Below, piece after piece: positions 45,231-54,025 of a stretch of 64,000 nt of DNA (the first letter of the stretch is position 1; each line of letters begins with the position of its first letter). Under the pieces are notes generated by a model. The model was not told the DNA's origin. It did no database searches and was given only the letters and a program-made list of their open reading frames with translations. A program made the translations under genes and the position numbers. The stretch covers positions 1,860,001 to 1,924,000 of the forward strand of contig OZ245791.1 in NCBI GenBank assembly GCA_965228125.1. Reading direction: 5' to 3'. Source of the stretch: GWF2-38-69 sp965228125. GTDB lineage: Bacteria; Verrucomicrobiota; Lentisphaeria; Victivallales; GWF2-38-69.

Positions 45231-46067
45231 TCAAAGATTATAAATCAAATCATCACTGTACGAACAGATTAACTTAAGATTACATCCTCTATTCTTTATT
45301 GTTTCTATAGTATTAGAAACGTTTTTCTCGAAAACATTCCCGTCTATGTCCACAAAGAATGCGTATTCGTTGGGAACACCGTGAATAGGCCTGGAGATAA
45401 TCCTGCATAAGTTGATTTGGTTTCCTTTGAAAGGTTCAAGAAAATCGTACAAACTGCCCGGCCTGCTTGGGAAAAATGAAGAAATGCTTGTTTTTATATG
45501 TGTGCCAAGCGGCGGTTTCTTTGGAGTTTTTGATATGATAAAAAATTGAGTTGTGTTGGGAATGTTTTGTTCAATGGGGTATTCAAGGACATCAAGGTTA
45601 TAAATTGATGCTGAATTTATGGATGCAATTGCGGCAGAGCCATTTTCTTTTGAAGCTAATTCTGCTGCTTTTGCAGTACTTGAAACGACTGTTTTCGTAG
45701 TATTTTTCAGGTTCTTTCTAATCCATGAATCACAATGATACATCGGTATTGAATGCGAATAGATGTTTTTAACAGGAACGCCTTTTCTGCCCAACAATGC
45801 AAGCTTTACATTCAGTCTGATGGATTCCTCGATATTCACATCAAAGTCGTTGTTTATCAGCAGATCAAGAGACTCAGCTATGGGGCCTCCTGATGAATTT
45901 TCAATTGGGATTATCCCTTTGTGATCCTGCGATTCGGATACAAAATAAAAAATATCCAATATAGCGTTATTATTTATTAGCCTTGAGTTAGGAAACCTTT
46001 CTCTAGCCACTAGACAGGAATAAGTCCCTTCTGGACCGAGGTAAGCAATTTTAAAGTCATTCTCCAT
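45231..46067 (-). CDS. pheA: Prephenate dehydratase
   Basis: A 278-residue monofunctional enzyme (no chorismate mutase domain) converting prephenate to phenylpyruvate for Phe synthesis. The catalytic domain (about 1-185) has YLGPEGTYSCLVA, IIPIENSSGGPIAESLDLL and NTTQFFIISK. The ACT regulatory domain (about 195-275) has RPGSLYDFLEPF and ISRPIHGVPNEYAFFVDIDG, so feedback by Phe is expected. An oddity is that the catalytic Thr-Arg-Phe motif reads Thr-Gln-Phe. The start overlaps the end of xseA by 11 bases, suggesting coupled translation. Confidence 0.9.
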   Translation of the reverse strand: MENDFKIAYLGPEGTYSCLVARERFPNSRLINNNAILDIFYFVSESQDHKGIIPIENSSGGPIAESLDLLINNDFDVNIEESIRLNVKLALLGRKGVPVKNIYSHSIPMYHCDSWIRKNLKNTTKTVVSSTAKAAELASKENGSAAIASINSASIYNLDVLEYPIEQNIPNTTQFFIISKTPKKPPLGTHIKTSISSFFPSRPGSLYDFLEPFKGNQINLCRIISRPIHGVPNEYAFFVDIDGNVFEKNVSNTIETIKNRGCNLKLICSYSDDLIYNL

Positions 46068-47280
46068 TCTTATTCTCTCTGGTTAGCTGCCCTGAAGTAA
46101 CTGTCATGTTCAAAAACCCTTTCGCTAAAATACCTCTTAATGCAGTCCCTGTTTCAATCTCAGGTGAATCAACGATTCTTCCTGTAGCTTCTTCCTGAAG
46201 AATAGCATACCCTCTGTTCAAAACATTAACCGGATTCAACGTTTGTAGTTTCGCTTTAAGCTTTTCAAAACCAGAATATTCTTTCTCTAGTCTTATCTGA
46301 ACACTATGCGTAAGTCTGGTTTTAAACTCATCTACTATTTGGGTTCTTTCATAAATCATTCTTAGCGGATCCTTAAAAACATAACTCCCCGCAAATCTTT
46401 CCAATTGTCTTTTTGCCTTTTCCATGAATAGAGTTATGACAGATGAGAGCCTGGATGAGATGTTTGCAACTTTATCGGATAGTTCGTCCTGTTTTGCTAT
46501 AACAAGTTCTGCGGCCGCCGAAGGAGTAGGCACTCTAAGATCTGCCACAAAATCACAAATCGTAAAGTCTACTTCGTGTCCTACGGCACTTATGGTCGGG
46601 ATAGAACTTGAAGCTATCACTCGTGCAAGCAATTCATCATTAAACGGCCAAAGATCTTCCATCGAACCGCCTCCTCTGGTCAGAACTATCACATCAGGTG
46701 GCGTCTGGCTCTTATTAAAGAACTCAATACCTTTGATAATCTCATTTTCAGCACCGATACCTTGGACTGCGGCTGGATATATCTGGATATTAATGTTGGG
46801 GAACCGACGCCTGATAATATTCAGAAAGTCCTGAATTGCCGCTCCTGTCGGTGAAGTCACAACAGCGATTTTTCTTGGAAGAAGAGGAATTTTCCTCTTC
46901 CTTGAAGTTTCAAACAAACCCTCCATTTGAAGCTTTTTCTTTATCTCTTCAAATCTTTGCTGAAGGTCTCCCAATCCGACTGGCCTGACTTCACGGATAG
47001 TAAACTGATACTCCCCTCTGGGCTCGTAAACACTAATCGCTCCAAAAGCCTCAACTTTTGAACCGGTAGCCAACTTAAGGGTTTCAACTAAGCGTGCCCC
47101 TTTCCAGATGACAGCTTTAATCTGCGACATGTCATCTTTTAAGACCATATAGACATGCCCTGATCTATGGACTGTCATAGTCCCGATTTCAGCTTCTATC
47201 CAGAAAGAAGATAAAGCACCCTCTAAAACTTCCTTGATGACAGAGTTTACTTCGGAAATTTTCCAGATCTTACTCTGCAT
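46057..47280 (-). CDS. xseA: Exodeoxyribonuclease VII large subunit
   Basis: A 407-residue XseA, the catalytic subunit of a single-strand-specific exonuclease. The N-terminal OB fold (WKISEVNSVIKEVLEGALSS) is followed by the family's VTSPTGAAIQDFLNIIRRRF, VIVLTRGGGSMEDLWPFNDE, and ISAVGHEVDFTICDFVADLR with VPTPSAAAEL. The C-terminal coiled coil is present but short. I chose ATG 47280 over an in-frame TTG two codons upstream. The small subunit xseB is not seen; downstream is pheA. It starts 12 bases after glgB. Confidence 0.95.
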   Translation of the reverse strand: MQSKIWKISEVNSVIKEVLEGALSSFWIEAEIGTMTVHRSGHVYMVLKDDMSQIKAVIWKGARLVETLKLATGSKVEAFGAISVYEPRGEYQFTIREVRPVGLGDLQQRFEEIKKKLQMEGLFETSRKRKIPLLPRKIAVVTSPTGAAIQDFLNIIRRRFPNINIQIYPAAVQGIGAENEIIKGIEFFNKSQTPPDVIVLTRGGGSMEDLWPFNDELLARVIASSSIPTISAVGHEVDFTICDFVADLRVPTPSAAAELVIAKQDELSDKVANISSRLSSVITLFMEKAKRQLERFAGSYVFKDPLRMIYERTQIVDEFKTRLTHSVQIRLEKEYSGFEKLKAKLQTLNPVNVLNRGYAILQEEATGRIVDSPEIETGTALRGILAKGFLNMTVTSGQLTRENKNGE

Positions 47281-47292
47281 TATCAACTGCGT

Positions 47293-49302
47293 TTATTGTT
47301 TCTCCAGAATCATGCTGGTCCTTGAAGGCAGATAAATCTTAATTCCTACGCCTTCTTTTTCTTTGACTGATAAAAACTCTTGTCCTTCTTTAATCCTTGA
47401 CTGTCCACCGTATTCCTTGGAATCTGAGTTCATAACCAATTTGTATTTCCCTTCAGGAATACTAATGAAGTAATCTGAAGCAGAAACCCAAGGGTGGAAA
47501 TTGTATATAAACACCAGATCCCCTCTGGTGAATGCTATTATTTTATGATCACAATGCGCAAATGTCTTTTCTGGAATCGTGTTGATCGCATCATGGTCTG
47601 TTATTACCTTGAGGGCATCTCTGTCAAAAGCTCCCAACTGTTCGTATTTCAGGAAACCGTTGTCTAGCAAACTCCATTGCCTCCTGGCATATTTATGCGA
47701 CCAGCCGTTTCCTTCTCTCGGAAAATCTATCCATTCAGGATGTCCAAATTCATTCCCCATGAAATTCAAATAACCTCCTGTAGCAGTAGACATCGTCATA
47801 AGCCTTACCATCTTATGCAACGCTACACCTCTTTCGACCACCATATCTTTATCATCCTTGTTCATGTGGTCATACATGCTTGCATCCATCAGCCAGCAAG
47901 CCATGGTCTTGCTCCCTACAATACCTTGGTCATGGCACTCAACATAGCTTATGGTTTTTTCATCCATTCTACGGTTCGTCAACTCGTAGAACATTGATTC
48001 TACATTCCAATAGTCATCTGATACTTTTTTAAAGTAATTAAACCAAAAGTCGGGATTACCCAATGCCAACCTGTAATCAAAACCAATTCCGCCATCTTTT
48101 ATAGGAGCCCCAAGTCCAGGCATTCCGCTTACGTCTTCAGCAATTGTTATAGCTACAGGATTTGTCGAATGAATAACTTTGTTTGCAAGAGTCAGATAAA
48201 CAATAGCATCTTCATCGACTGAGGCATCAAAATAATGATCATAGTGACCAAACGCAGTTCCAAGTCCATGATCGTAATACATCATGCTTGTGATGCCGTC
48301 AAATCGGTATCCATCAATTTTATACTCGTCCAACCAGAAACGGCAGTTTGAAAGCAGGAAGTGAAGGACTTCAGTCTTGCCGTAGTTGAAGCATTTTGAA
48401 TCCCAGGCTTTATGCTCACCCCTTTCTCCATCATGAAAATACTGATATGTCGTCCCATCCAGCTTGGAAATGCCTTCACTTTCATTTTTCACAGAGTGAG
48501 AGTGAACAAGGTCCATTATCACAGCCAGACCCATTTCATGCGCATCATCAATAAGGCGTTTCAAATCTTCAGGTGTTCCAAATCTTGATGAAGCTGCAAA
48601 GAAGTTAGATACATGGTACCCAAAACTTCCATAATAAGGATGTTCCATAAGTGCCATGATCTGAACAGTGTTGTATCCTGCTTTTTTGATTCTTGGTAAT
48701 GTGTTCAACCTAAATTCCTCATATGTACCCACGCCTTCTTTTTCCTGTCCCATTCCTATGTGGGATTCATAAATAAGAGGAAAAGTGAATTTAGGCTTAA
48801 AATTCGTCACTTTCCAGAAGTAAGGTTTTTCCGGACTCCATATCTGTGCGCAGAAAACTTTGGTATGTTCATCCTGAACAACTCGTCTAATATACGCCGG
48901 AAGCCTTTCTCCGCATCCACCGTCCCATCTCACAAAAAGTTTAAAAAGTTGTCCGTGTTTAAGTTTGTTAATAGGAAGTTTCAACTCCCATACACCAGCT
49001 TGAATATCAATTTTTTTCATTGCGTATTCGGGTTGAACTTTCCACGAACTGAAGTCGCCATAAATATGTATTTCGCTGGCATTAGGCGCCCATTCTCTTA
49101 TGACCCACTCTTTATCTTCCCTATGAACTCCAAAGTATTCGTGTCCATTAGCGAACTGTTCTATAGGCACTTTCCCGAGAGTTAATCTTTCCTCTGTTTC
49201 TTTAACTCTCTGTTGGCGGTTTTTTATCGAATCTACAAAATAGCTTTTTATTATATGGTCATCAAGAAGCTTTGAGAGACGGATTCTTTTTTGAATTGAC
49301 AT
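47293..49302 (-). CDS. glgB: Eukaryote-type 1,4-alpha-glucan branching enzyme
   Basis: A 669-residue GH13 branching enzyme that introduces alpha-1,6 branches into glycogen. The CBM48 domain (about 60-150) is followed by the catalytic barrel, with DLVHSHSVKNESEG, the nucleophile Asp in IDGYRFDGITSMMY, the acid/base Glu in ITIAEDVSGMPGLG, and VECHDQGIVGSKTMACWLMD. The last segment and FFAASSRFGTPEDLKRLID match animal and plant GBE1 proteins more closely than E. coli-type GlgB. The C-terminal all-beta domain (FTRGDLVFIYNFHPW) is complete. No other glycogen gene is in the window, and the gene precedes xseA on the same strand. Confidence 0.95.
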   Translation of the reverse strand: MSIQKRIRLSKLLDDHIIKSYFVDSIKNRQQRVKETEERLTLGKVPIEQFANGHEYFGVHREDKEWVIREWAPNASEIHIYGDFSSWKVQPEYAMKKIDIQAGVWELKLPINKLKHGQLFKLFVRWDGGCGERLPAYIRRVVQDEHTKVFCAQIWSPEKPYFWKVTNFKPKFTFPLIYESHIGMGQEKEGVGTYEEFRLNTLPRIKKAGYNTVQIMALMEHPYYGSFGYHVSNFFAASSRFGTPEDLKRLIDDAHEMGLAVIMDLVHSHSVKNESEGISKLDGTTYQYFHDGERGEHKAWDSKCFNYGKTEVLHFLLSNCRFWLDEYKIDGYRFDGITSMMYYDHGLGTAFGHYDHYFDASVDEDAIVYLTLANKVIHSTNPVAITIAEDVSGMPGLGAPIKDGGIGFDYRLALGNPDFWFNYFKKVSDDYWNVESMFYELTNRRMDEKTISYVECHDQGIVGSKTMACWLMDASMYDHMNKDDKDMVVERGVALHKMVRLMTMSTATGGYLNFMGNEFGHPEWIDFPREGNGWSHKYARRQWSLLDNGFLKYEQLGAFDRDALKVITDHDAINTIPEKTFAHCDHKIIAFTRGDLVFIYNFHPWVSASDYFISIPEGKYKLVMNSDSKEYGGQSRIKEGQEFLSVKEKEGVGIKIYLPSRTSMILEKQ

Positions 49303-49472
49303 TTGGCCCCCTTTTTTAAATAGTACTTAGTATAATAGATTTACTTTTTTATCTCTTAATGATAAGGAAAATTTAAGTTAATGCCATATTTATTTTTCGC
49401 ATGTGATATATAATCCCTATTCTTAGAAAAAATTGCCTTTTTAAATAGATAAATAACAGGAGTAAACTATTA

Positions 49473-50018
49473 ATGGTTCCTACAAAAGTATTTTTTACGA
49501 AAGGTGTTGGTGTACACGCCGATAAACTGACAAGCTTTGAACTGGCACTAAGGAAAGCAGGCATAGAAAAATGCAATTTGGTTTATGTATCAAGCATTCT
49601 TCCGCCGAATTGCAAAATTATCCCAAAGTCGCTTGGAGTAAAACTCTTAAAACCAGGACAAATAACTTACTGTGTCATGGCCAGAAATGAAACAAATGAG
49701 TCTAACAGGCTGATAGCTTCCGCCATAGGCTTGGCTGTCCCCGTTGACCGTTCCTCCTATGGTTATCTTTCAGAGCACCATCCTTTCGGGCAAAGCGAAA
49801 AGGTAGCCGGAGAATATGCCGAAGACTTGGCTGCCACGATGCTTGCTACAACACTTGGGATAGATTTTGACCCCAAAATAGCATGGAAAGAAAGAGAACA
49901 GATATATAAAGCTTCAGGAAAAATATTTGAGTCTACGAAAAAGGTTCAATCTGCAATAGGCCATAAAGATGGCCTTTGGACTACCACTATAGCTGTTGCA
50001 GTATTTATTATCGACTAA
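49473..50018 (+). CDS. pdaD: Pyruvoyl-dependent arginine decarboxylase
   Basis: A 181-residue proenzyme of the archaeal/chlamydial PvlArgDC family, which makes agmatine from arginine. Self-cleavage is expected at the Ser pair in NLVYVSSILPPNCKIIP (near residue 44), producing the pyruvoyl group on the beta chain start. Other segments are GVGVHADKLTSFELALRKAG and YGYLSEHHPFGQ with its conserved His. AGGAG precedes ATG. It stands alone between glgB (divergent) and a terminator. Agmatine could lead to polyamines or take part in acid resistance; neither route's other genes are visible. Confidence 0.93.
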   Translation: MVPTKVFFTKGVGVHADKLTSFELALRKAGIEKCNLVYVSSILPPNCKIIPKSLGVKLLKPGQITYCVMARNETNESNRLIASAIGLAVPVDRSSYGYLSEHHPFGQSEKVAGEYAEDLAATMLATTLGIDFDPKIAWKEREQIYKASGKIFESTKKVQSAIGHKDGLWTTTIAVAVFIID

Positions 50019-50031
50019 CCATTAAGATTTG

Positions 50032-50064
50032 ATGAAAGGCAGGATTTTTCTGCCTTTCATTTAT
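50032..50064 (+). terminator. Terminator-like hairpin after pdaD
   Basis: ATGAAAGGCAG (50032-50042) pairs with CTGCCTTTCAT (50050-50060), 11 bp around a 7-base loop, followed by TTATT. The U-tract is weak, but the position just after the pdaD stop supports termination. Confidence 0.65.
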
Positions 50065-50120
50065 TACAGATCCTCTTTCCCCACAATCTCTATTCTAATA
50101 GGCTTTTCTTCGCTTTTAAT

Positions 50121-50324
50121 ATGAATGTCGCGTTGCGCAAATGGGATTTCGATACAGGAGGCAGATTTTGTATCTCAGTTTTTTTGACAGCCTCATTAGT
50201 TACAGGACTCCTTTCTGTTGATTCTGCGAGGGCAGAATATGTAGACAAAAAGAGTAAACTTTCAGTTAAAAAAAAACAAGAGTTCTATTCTTTAGTGAAT
50301 AGAACTCTTGTTAGAAAGCAATAA
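50121..50324 (+). CDS. Possible small exported protein (uncertain)
   Basis: A 67-codon frame with a hydrophobic segment (FCISVFLTASLVTGLL) ending at SARAEY, which looks like a signal peptide with an Ala-x-Ala-like cleavage site. About 30 basic residues follow. Against it, no clear ribosome site is present, and its last third is made of the minus-strand terminator hairpin at 50266-50312. I recognise no family. The 328-base interval between pdaD and the chitinase-like gene otherwise holds only the two terminators. Confidence 0.3.
   Translation: MNVALRKWDFDTGGRFCISVFLTASLVTGLLSVDSARAEYVDKKSKLSVKKKQEFYSLVNRTLVRKQ
50266..50312 (-). terminator. Strong rho-independent terminator of the chitinase-like gene
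   Basis: A perfect 16-bp stem (50297-50312 with 50275-50290) around a 6-base loop is followed on the minus strand by a run of nine T (50276-50268). It lies 35 bases beyond the stop at 50347. Confidence 0.9.
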
Positions 50325-50346
50325 TTACTGCTAACTATTTAATTTA

Positions 50347-52836
50347 CTACCAATAGAAGACGGTCTTAGCAAAGCCATAATCATTTGCAGCATCATAATT
50401 TATATCCCAAGTCATTGCTCCTCCAAAGCTAGGATCGGAGGATATTGCGTCAATGTTAGCTTTCACTGCATTCCAAGCATCCTGCTGTGTCGGATAACTG
50501 CTGTTGTGATAAATTGTTGCGGCGCCGCCACCTGCTACACATGATGGTTCACCAGGAGCTATTTTTGTTGGCGGCTTAACGATATTTGTTTTTAGATAGT
50601 TAAAAGCTGCAGGGATAAACTGAGGATCCAGTTCGCTGTAGTTCCCACCATTATAAGGAAGAGTGTAGCCACCTGTATTATAGAGCTGAACGAATAAATA
50701 ATCGAAATCCCCTGCTTCTACCGCTTCGTTATATATCGTATCGCTTCCACTAGAAACGAGCTGAACAGTGCCATCGTCACACATATTTATCTGAGGTGCA
50801 GCTGTGACTATTATATTAGGATTGATTGCCCTCATAGCCTGTATAAGATCATGTAAATTCACAGTCAATGCTGAACTTGGTATTTCCAAGTCAAAATCTA
50901 TACCGTCTAGGCCTGTATTTTTACAGAAAGCAACTATGTTCTGCGCTAATGTATTTACATCGGGTCCAGTAGGTTTAAATGTATTATTTGCTCCTCCCAC
51001 TGAAAGGATTGCATATCTCAATCCGTTAGCTTTAGCAGCAGCTATGTCTTGTTCAAAATTAGTTAGGCTGTAATTACCATAATCTCCAAACGGAATCGTA
51101 ATCGAGTTACCATCCACGTTTCCGAAAGCAACTACAATAGTATCATAGCCGGCACTTACAGCAGCCTGAATCGGGGTCTGTCCCCATATAGCCCAATATC
51201 CGACTTTAAGCCCAAGCATCTTCTCATAATCTACGCTGCTGGATCCTTGAACCTGTCCATTTATTACAGTAATACTGTTAGGATGTGGTGCATAACTAGA
51301 AGTAGACCCAAATGAAACTGTAAATGTCCCATTAGACGGAACGCTTACGGAATCTGTTCCATTACTTACTTTCTGCGTCACGTCACTGTATCCTGATGTA
51401 TTTGATACGATTACTGGAGCAGTAGTATCGTTTGGCAAATCTGCGACAGTTACGGACACATTAGCCATCTCTATCTGAACTTCAGGAAAAGTAATATTTT
51501 CAGTCAAAGTTTGGTCATTTGTTATTGTTATATTTGAGTCATAGCCAGAAGGTTGGTAACATGTACTACCTGAGTACATGTCTGGCATTGAAACGGTATA
51601 AGTACCAGCAGGCAGAGTTATAGTATTACTCTGGTTATAATTCAGGTCATATGTAGTAGTTCCTATAGTTACCGTAGGATTTGGAACAGGGCATGATGAG
51701 AGTTTGAAGTCAACATATCCAATTTTATCCCCAAGATTATTATACCCGGTAAGTATACTGCTTGTATTAACTGGCTCGGACAAATTTTGTAGTCCGCCTG
51801 ACATTGAGAGAGTATTGCCAGGGGCAATAGGATTACCAGACAGGTCAACATTAAACACAACATAAGATCCCTGTATAGAAGAAGTAGAGACTGGATACCA
51901 GTTAATGCATCCTGGAGTTTTAGGATCAGCAAAGTCTTGGCTCGGAATCATCATTTGCACTGAAGTAACATTTGAATCAGTTCCATTTACTACAGTTGTT
52001 GTTATTCCTGACCAACCAGTAGAACCAGATAAACCTGACACTGTTATATTAACTTTTCCTGACGGTGTTGGTGGTGTTGGTGGTGTTGGTGGTGTTGGTG
52101 GTGTTGGTGGTGTTGGTGGTGTTGGTGGTGTTGGTGGTGTTGGTGGTGTTGGTGTATCTTCAGGAGTAAATACGATGCTCTGATTATCTACAGTATTGCT
52201 GCTAATAGTAATTTGTGAATTATATGTTTTAACATCATAAGTGTTGCCTGCTGATGTAAAAGGAGATACAGCCACATTATAAGTGCCGGCCGATAAACTT
52301 ATAGCATCATTTTCCCCAAATTTCATGTTATATGTGTTAGTGCCAATAATAACAGGAACCGTTGTATCTGGAGCTGTCCCCGAGGATACTGATAATGTAT
52401 ATACAGCAGAGCCTGGCAGAGTCGGATCTCCTCCTCCATTATAAGAAAATGTGAAACTTCTAGCAGTTAGAGCTCCAGTGCCATTAAGGTTTATTCCTCC
52501 GCTAATTGATACTGTCTGTCCTGGCTTAATAGCATTACTAAATACGTCAGTGAAAGTCGTAACATTATTCGCTGTAGCACAAGTACAGTTGTTATTCCAG
52601 TCTATTGTATTACTTGAGCTGGTATTAATATATTTACTAGCTACAGAAGCAGTGATAGATGTAACTGGAGTTGTTGAGTTGTTAGCTATAGTGATAGTAA
52701 TCGGTGTATACCATACATTCGTGCTCAGCCCTGAAGCTGTAATTGTGACATCTTGACTGGCACACAGCCCTAAAAATGCGAGTGTCAAAAATAGGATTGT
52801 AAAGAATCCTTTTTTGACTGGTTGGTTTATAGACAT
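50347..52836 (-). CDS. Secreted GH18 chitinase-like enzyme with CBM-like domains and PPT linker
   Basis: An 829-residue exported enzyme. The signal peptide (GFFTILFLTLAFLGLCAS) is followed by a beta domain rich in Thr/Ser/Asn (about 28-230). A Pro-Pro-Thr linker of about ten repeats (about 230-260) leads to a second related beta domain (about 260-455) and a third small strand region (about 455-540). The domains resemble carbohydrate-binding modules. The C-terminal GH18 barrel (about 545-829) carries the two hallmark motifs YAILSVGGANN (SxGG) and GLDGIDFDLEIPSS (DxxDxDxE with catalytic Glu). Chitin or a related N-acetylglucosamine polymer is the likely substrate. The gene is monocistronic, with a strong terminator and GGAGA near ATG. 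Confidence 0.88.
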   Translation of the reverse strand: MSINQPVKKGFFTILFLTLAFLGLCASQDVTITASGLSTNVWYTPITITIANNSTTPVTSITASVASKYINTSSSNTIDWNNNCTCATANNVTTFTDVFSNAIKPGQTVSISGGINLNGTGALTARSFTFSYNGGGDPTLPGSAVYTLSVSSGTAPDTTVPVIIGTNTYNMKFGENDAISLSAGTYNVAVSPFTSAGNTYDVKTYNSQITISSNTVDNQSIVFTPEDTPTPPTPPTPPTPPTPPTPPTPPTPPTPPTPSGKVNITVSGLSGSTGWSGITTTVVNGTDSNVTSVQMMIPSQDFADPKTPGCINWYPVSTSSIQGSYVVFNVDLSGNPIAPGNTLSMSGGLQNLSEPVNTSSILTGYNNLGDKIGYVDFKLSSCPVPNPTVTIGTTTYDLNYNQSNTITLPAGTYTVSMPDMYSGSTCYQPSGYDSNITITNDQTLTENITFPEVQIEMANVSVTVADLPNDTTAPVIVSNTSGYSDVTQKVSNGTDSVSVPSNGTFTVSFGSTSSYAPHPNSITVINGQVQGSSSVDYEKMLGLKVGYWAIWGQTPIQAAVSAGYDTIVVAFGNVDGNSITIPFGDYGNYSLTNFEQDIAAAKANGLRYAILSVGGANNTFKPTGPDVNTLAQNIVAFCKNTGLDGIDFDLEIPSSALTVNLHDLIQAMRAINPNIIVTAAPQINMCDDGTVQLVSSGSDTIYNEAVEAGDFDYLFVQLYNTGGYTLPYNGGNYSELDPQFIPAAFNYLKTNIVKPPTKIAPGEPSCVAGGGAATIYHNSSYPTQQDAWNAVKANIDAISSDPSFGGAMTWDINYDAANDYGFAKTVFYW
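52066..52152 (-). repeat. Nine-base tandem repeat coding a Pro-Pro-Thr linker
   Basis: The unit GGTGTTGGT (plus strand) repeats about nine to ten times without visible variation. It is a multiple of three, so copy-number changes would lengthen or shorten the linker but keep the frame. It joins the first and second CBM-like domains of the chitinase-like enzyme. Confidence 0.92.
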
Positions 52837-53006
52837 AATCTTTGGTCTCCTTTTTAAAGGTTAATTTTTTTAAATTCCTTATTTAATTAGTGATTACTAT
52901 AAATTTAACCTGTTAAAAAATTTCTGTGAAATACAATATTGATATAGATGTTAATAACATTTTTTTATTACGTATAATGTTGTGTTGCATCAATAACCAT
53001 AGACCA

Positions 53007-53033
53007 TAGAGCCTCTTGCAAAAAGAGGCTCTA
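53007..53033 (-). terminator. Hairpin after carbamate kinase gene
   Basis: TAGAGCCTCTT (53007-53017) pairs perfectly with AAGAGGCTCTA (53023-53033) around a 5-base loop, 7 bases beyond the stop of arcC. No U-run follows on the minus strand, so termination may need another factor. The remainder of the 203-base gap to the chitinase-like gene is AT-rich with no other feature seen. Confidence 0.5.
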
Positions 53034-53039
53034 CTATAA

Positions 53040-54005
53040 TTATTTTACAATGTGTGTTCCTGCCTGGCCTTTGATGGCCTTTCCAAGAAATTCAGGAGAA
53101 GTAATTATCGCTTTAGTTCCGCCGTTTTCCAGATATTGGACTGCGGCTTGAATCTTAGGCAGCATGCTTCCCTGAGCAAAATGGCCTTCTGACATGTATC
53201 TTTTTGCGTCGGAAAGAGTAATAGTGTCTAGCGTTTTCTGGTTAGTTTTTCCAAAATTCAAACAAACTTTTTCTACTCCTGTAGATATGATCAAAGCATC
53301 GGCTTTGAGGTTCGAAGCGAGCAAACTTGTAGCAAAATCTTTGTCAATAACTGCATCTACGCCGATCATAGTTCCGTCTTCATTTTTGAACACAGGAATG
53401 CCGCCGCCGCCTACAGCCACTACGCAGAAACCCACTCCAAGCAGAGTTTTAATGGCTTCAAGTTCTACTATTTCTACTGGTTTTGGAGATGCAACAACTC
53501 GCCTGAACCCTCTGCCTGCATCGCTTACGAAAGTCCAGTCAGGGTTGTGCTTTTTCATTTCTACAGATTGTTCTTCAGTATAGAAACCGCCGATAGGTTT
53601 TGAAGGTTTCTTAAACGCGATATCATTTCTGTCAACTATCACCTGAGTGACAATCGTTACTGCAGATTTAAGCTTTCCCTTTTCGGAGAGTTTTCTCTTT
53701 TTGAATTCGTTGTCCAAAGCCTGTTGAACCTGATATCCGATAGCGCCTTGTGTATCAGCATCGCAGCTAACCAACGGCACGTTGTGCATTTTGGCAACTT
53801 CAGCGGCTATTTCGGAGCGCCTAAGTATAAAGCCAACCTGAGGGCCGTTGCCATGAGTTACTATGATGTTGTAGCCTTCAGCGGCAAGATCGGCGATGTG
53901 AGAAGCAGTTTCGCAAATAGCGCTGTACTGGTCAGATACTGTCTGATGTTTGCTGTCAGATATTAAGGAGTTGCCCCCTATTGCGACTATAGCTAATTTT
54001 TTCAT
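53040..54005 (-). CDS. arcC: Carbamate kinase
   Basis: A 321-residue amino-acid-kinase-fold enzyme that makes ATP from carbamoyl phosphate and ADP. Motifs are VAIGGNSLI at the N-terminus, VTHGNGPQVGFILRR, VDRNDIAFKKPSKPIGGFY, GRGFRRVVASPKP, and VVAVGGGGIPVFKNEDG. It lies 20 bases after the YgeY gene on the same strand. In E. coli a carbamate kinase (yqeA) and ygeY share the ygeW-ygeX-ygeY-hyuA-yqeA cluster tied to purine or diamino-acid catabolism, which suggests a similar fermentative role here. Confidence 0.95.
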   Translation of the reverse strand: MKKLAIVAIGGNSLISDSKHQTVSDQYSAICETASHIADLAAEGYNIIVTHGNGPQVGFILRRSEIAAEVAKMHNVPLVSCDADTQGAIGYQVQQALDNEFKKRKLSEKGKLKSAVTIVTQVIVDRNDIAFKKPSKPIGGFYTEEQSVEMKKHNPDWTFVSDAGRGFRRVVASPKPVEIVELEAIKTLLGVGFCVVAVGGGGIPVFKNEDGTMIGVDAVIDKDFATSLLASNLKADALIISTGVEKVCLNFGKTNQKTLDTITLSDAKRYMSEGHFAQGSMLPKIQAAVQYLENGGTKAIITSPEFLGKAIKGQAGTHIVK

Positions 54006-54025
54006 AGCAATACCTTATCAAAAGA

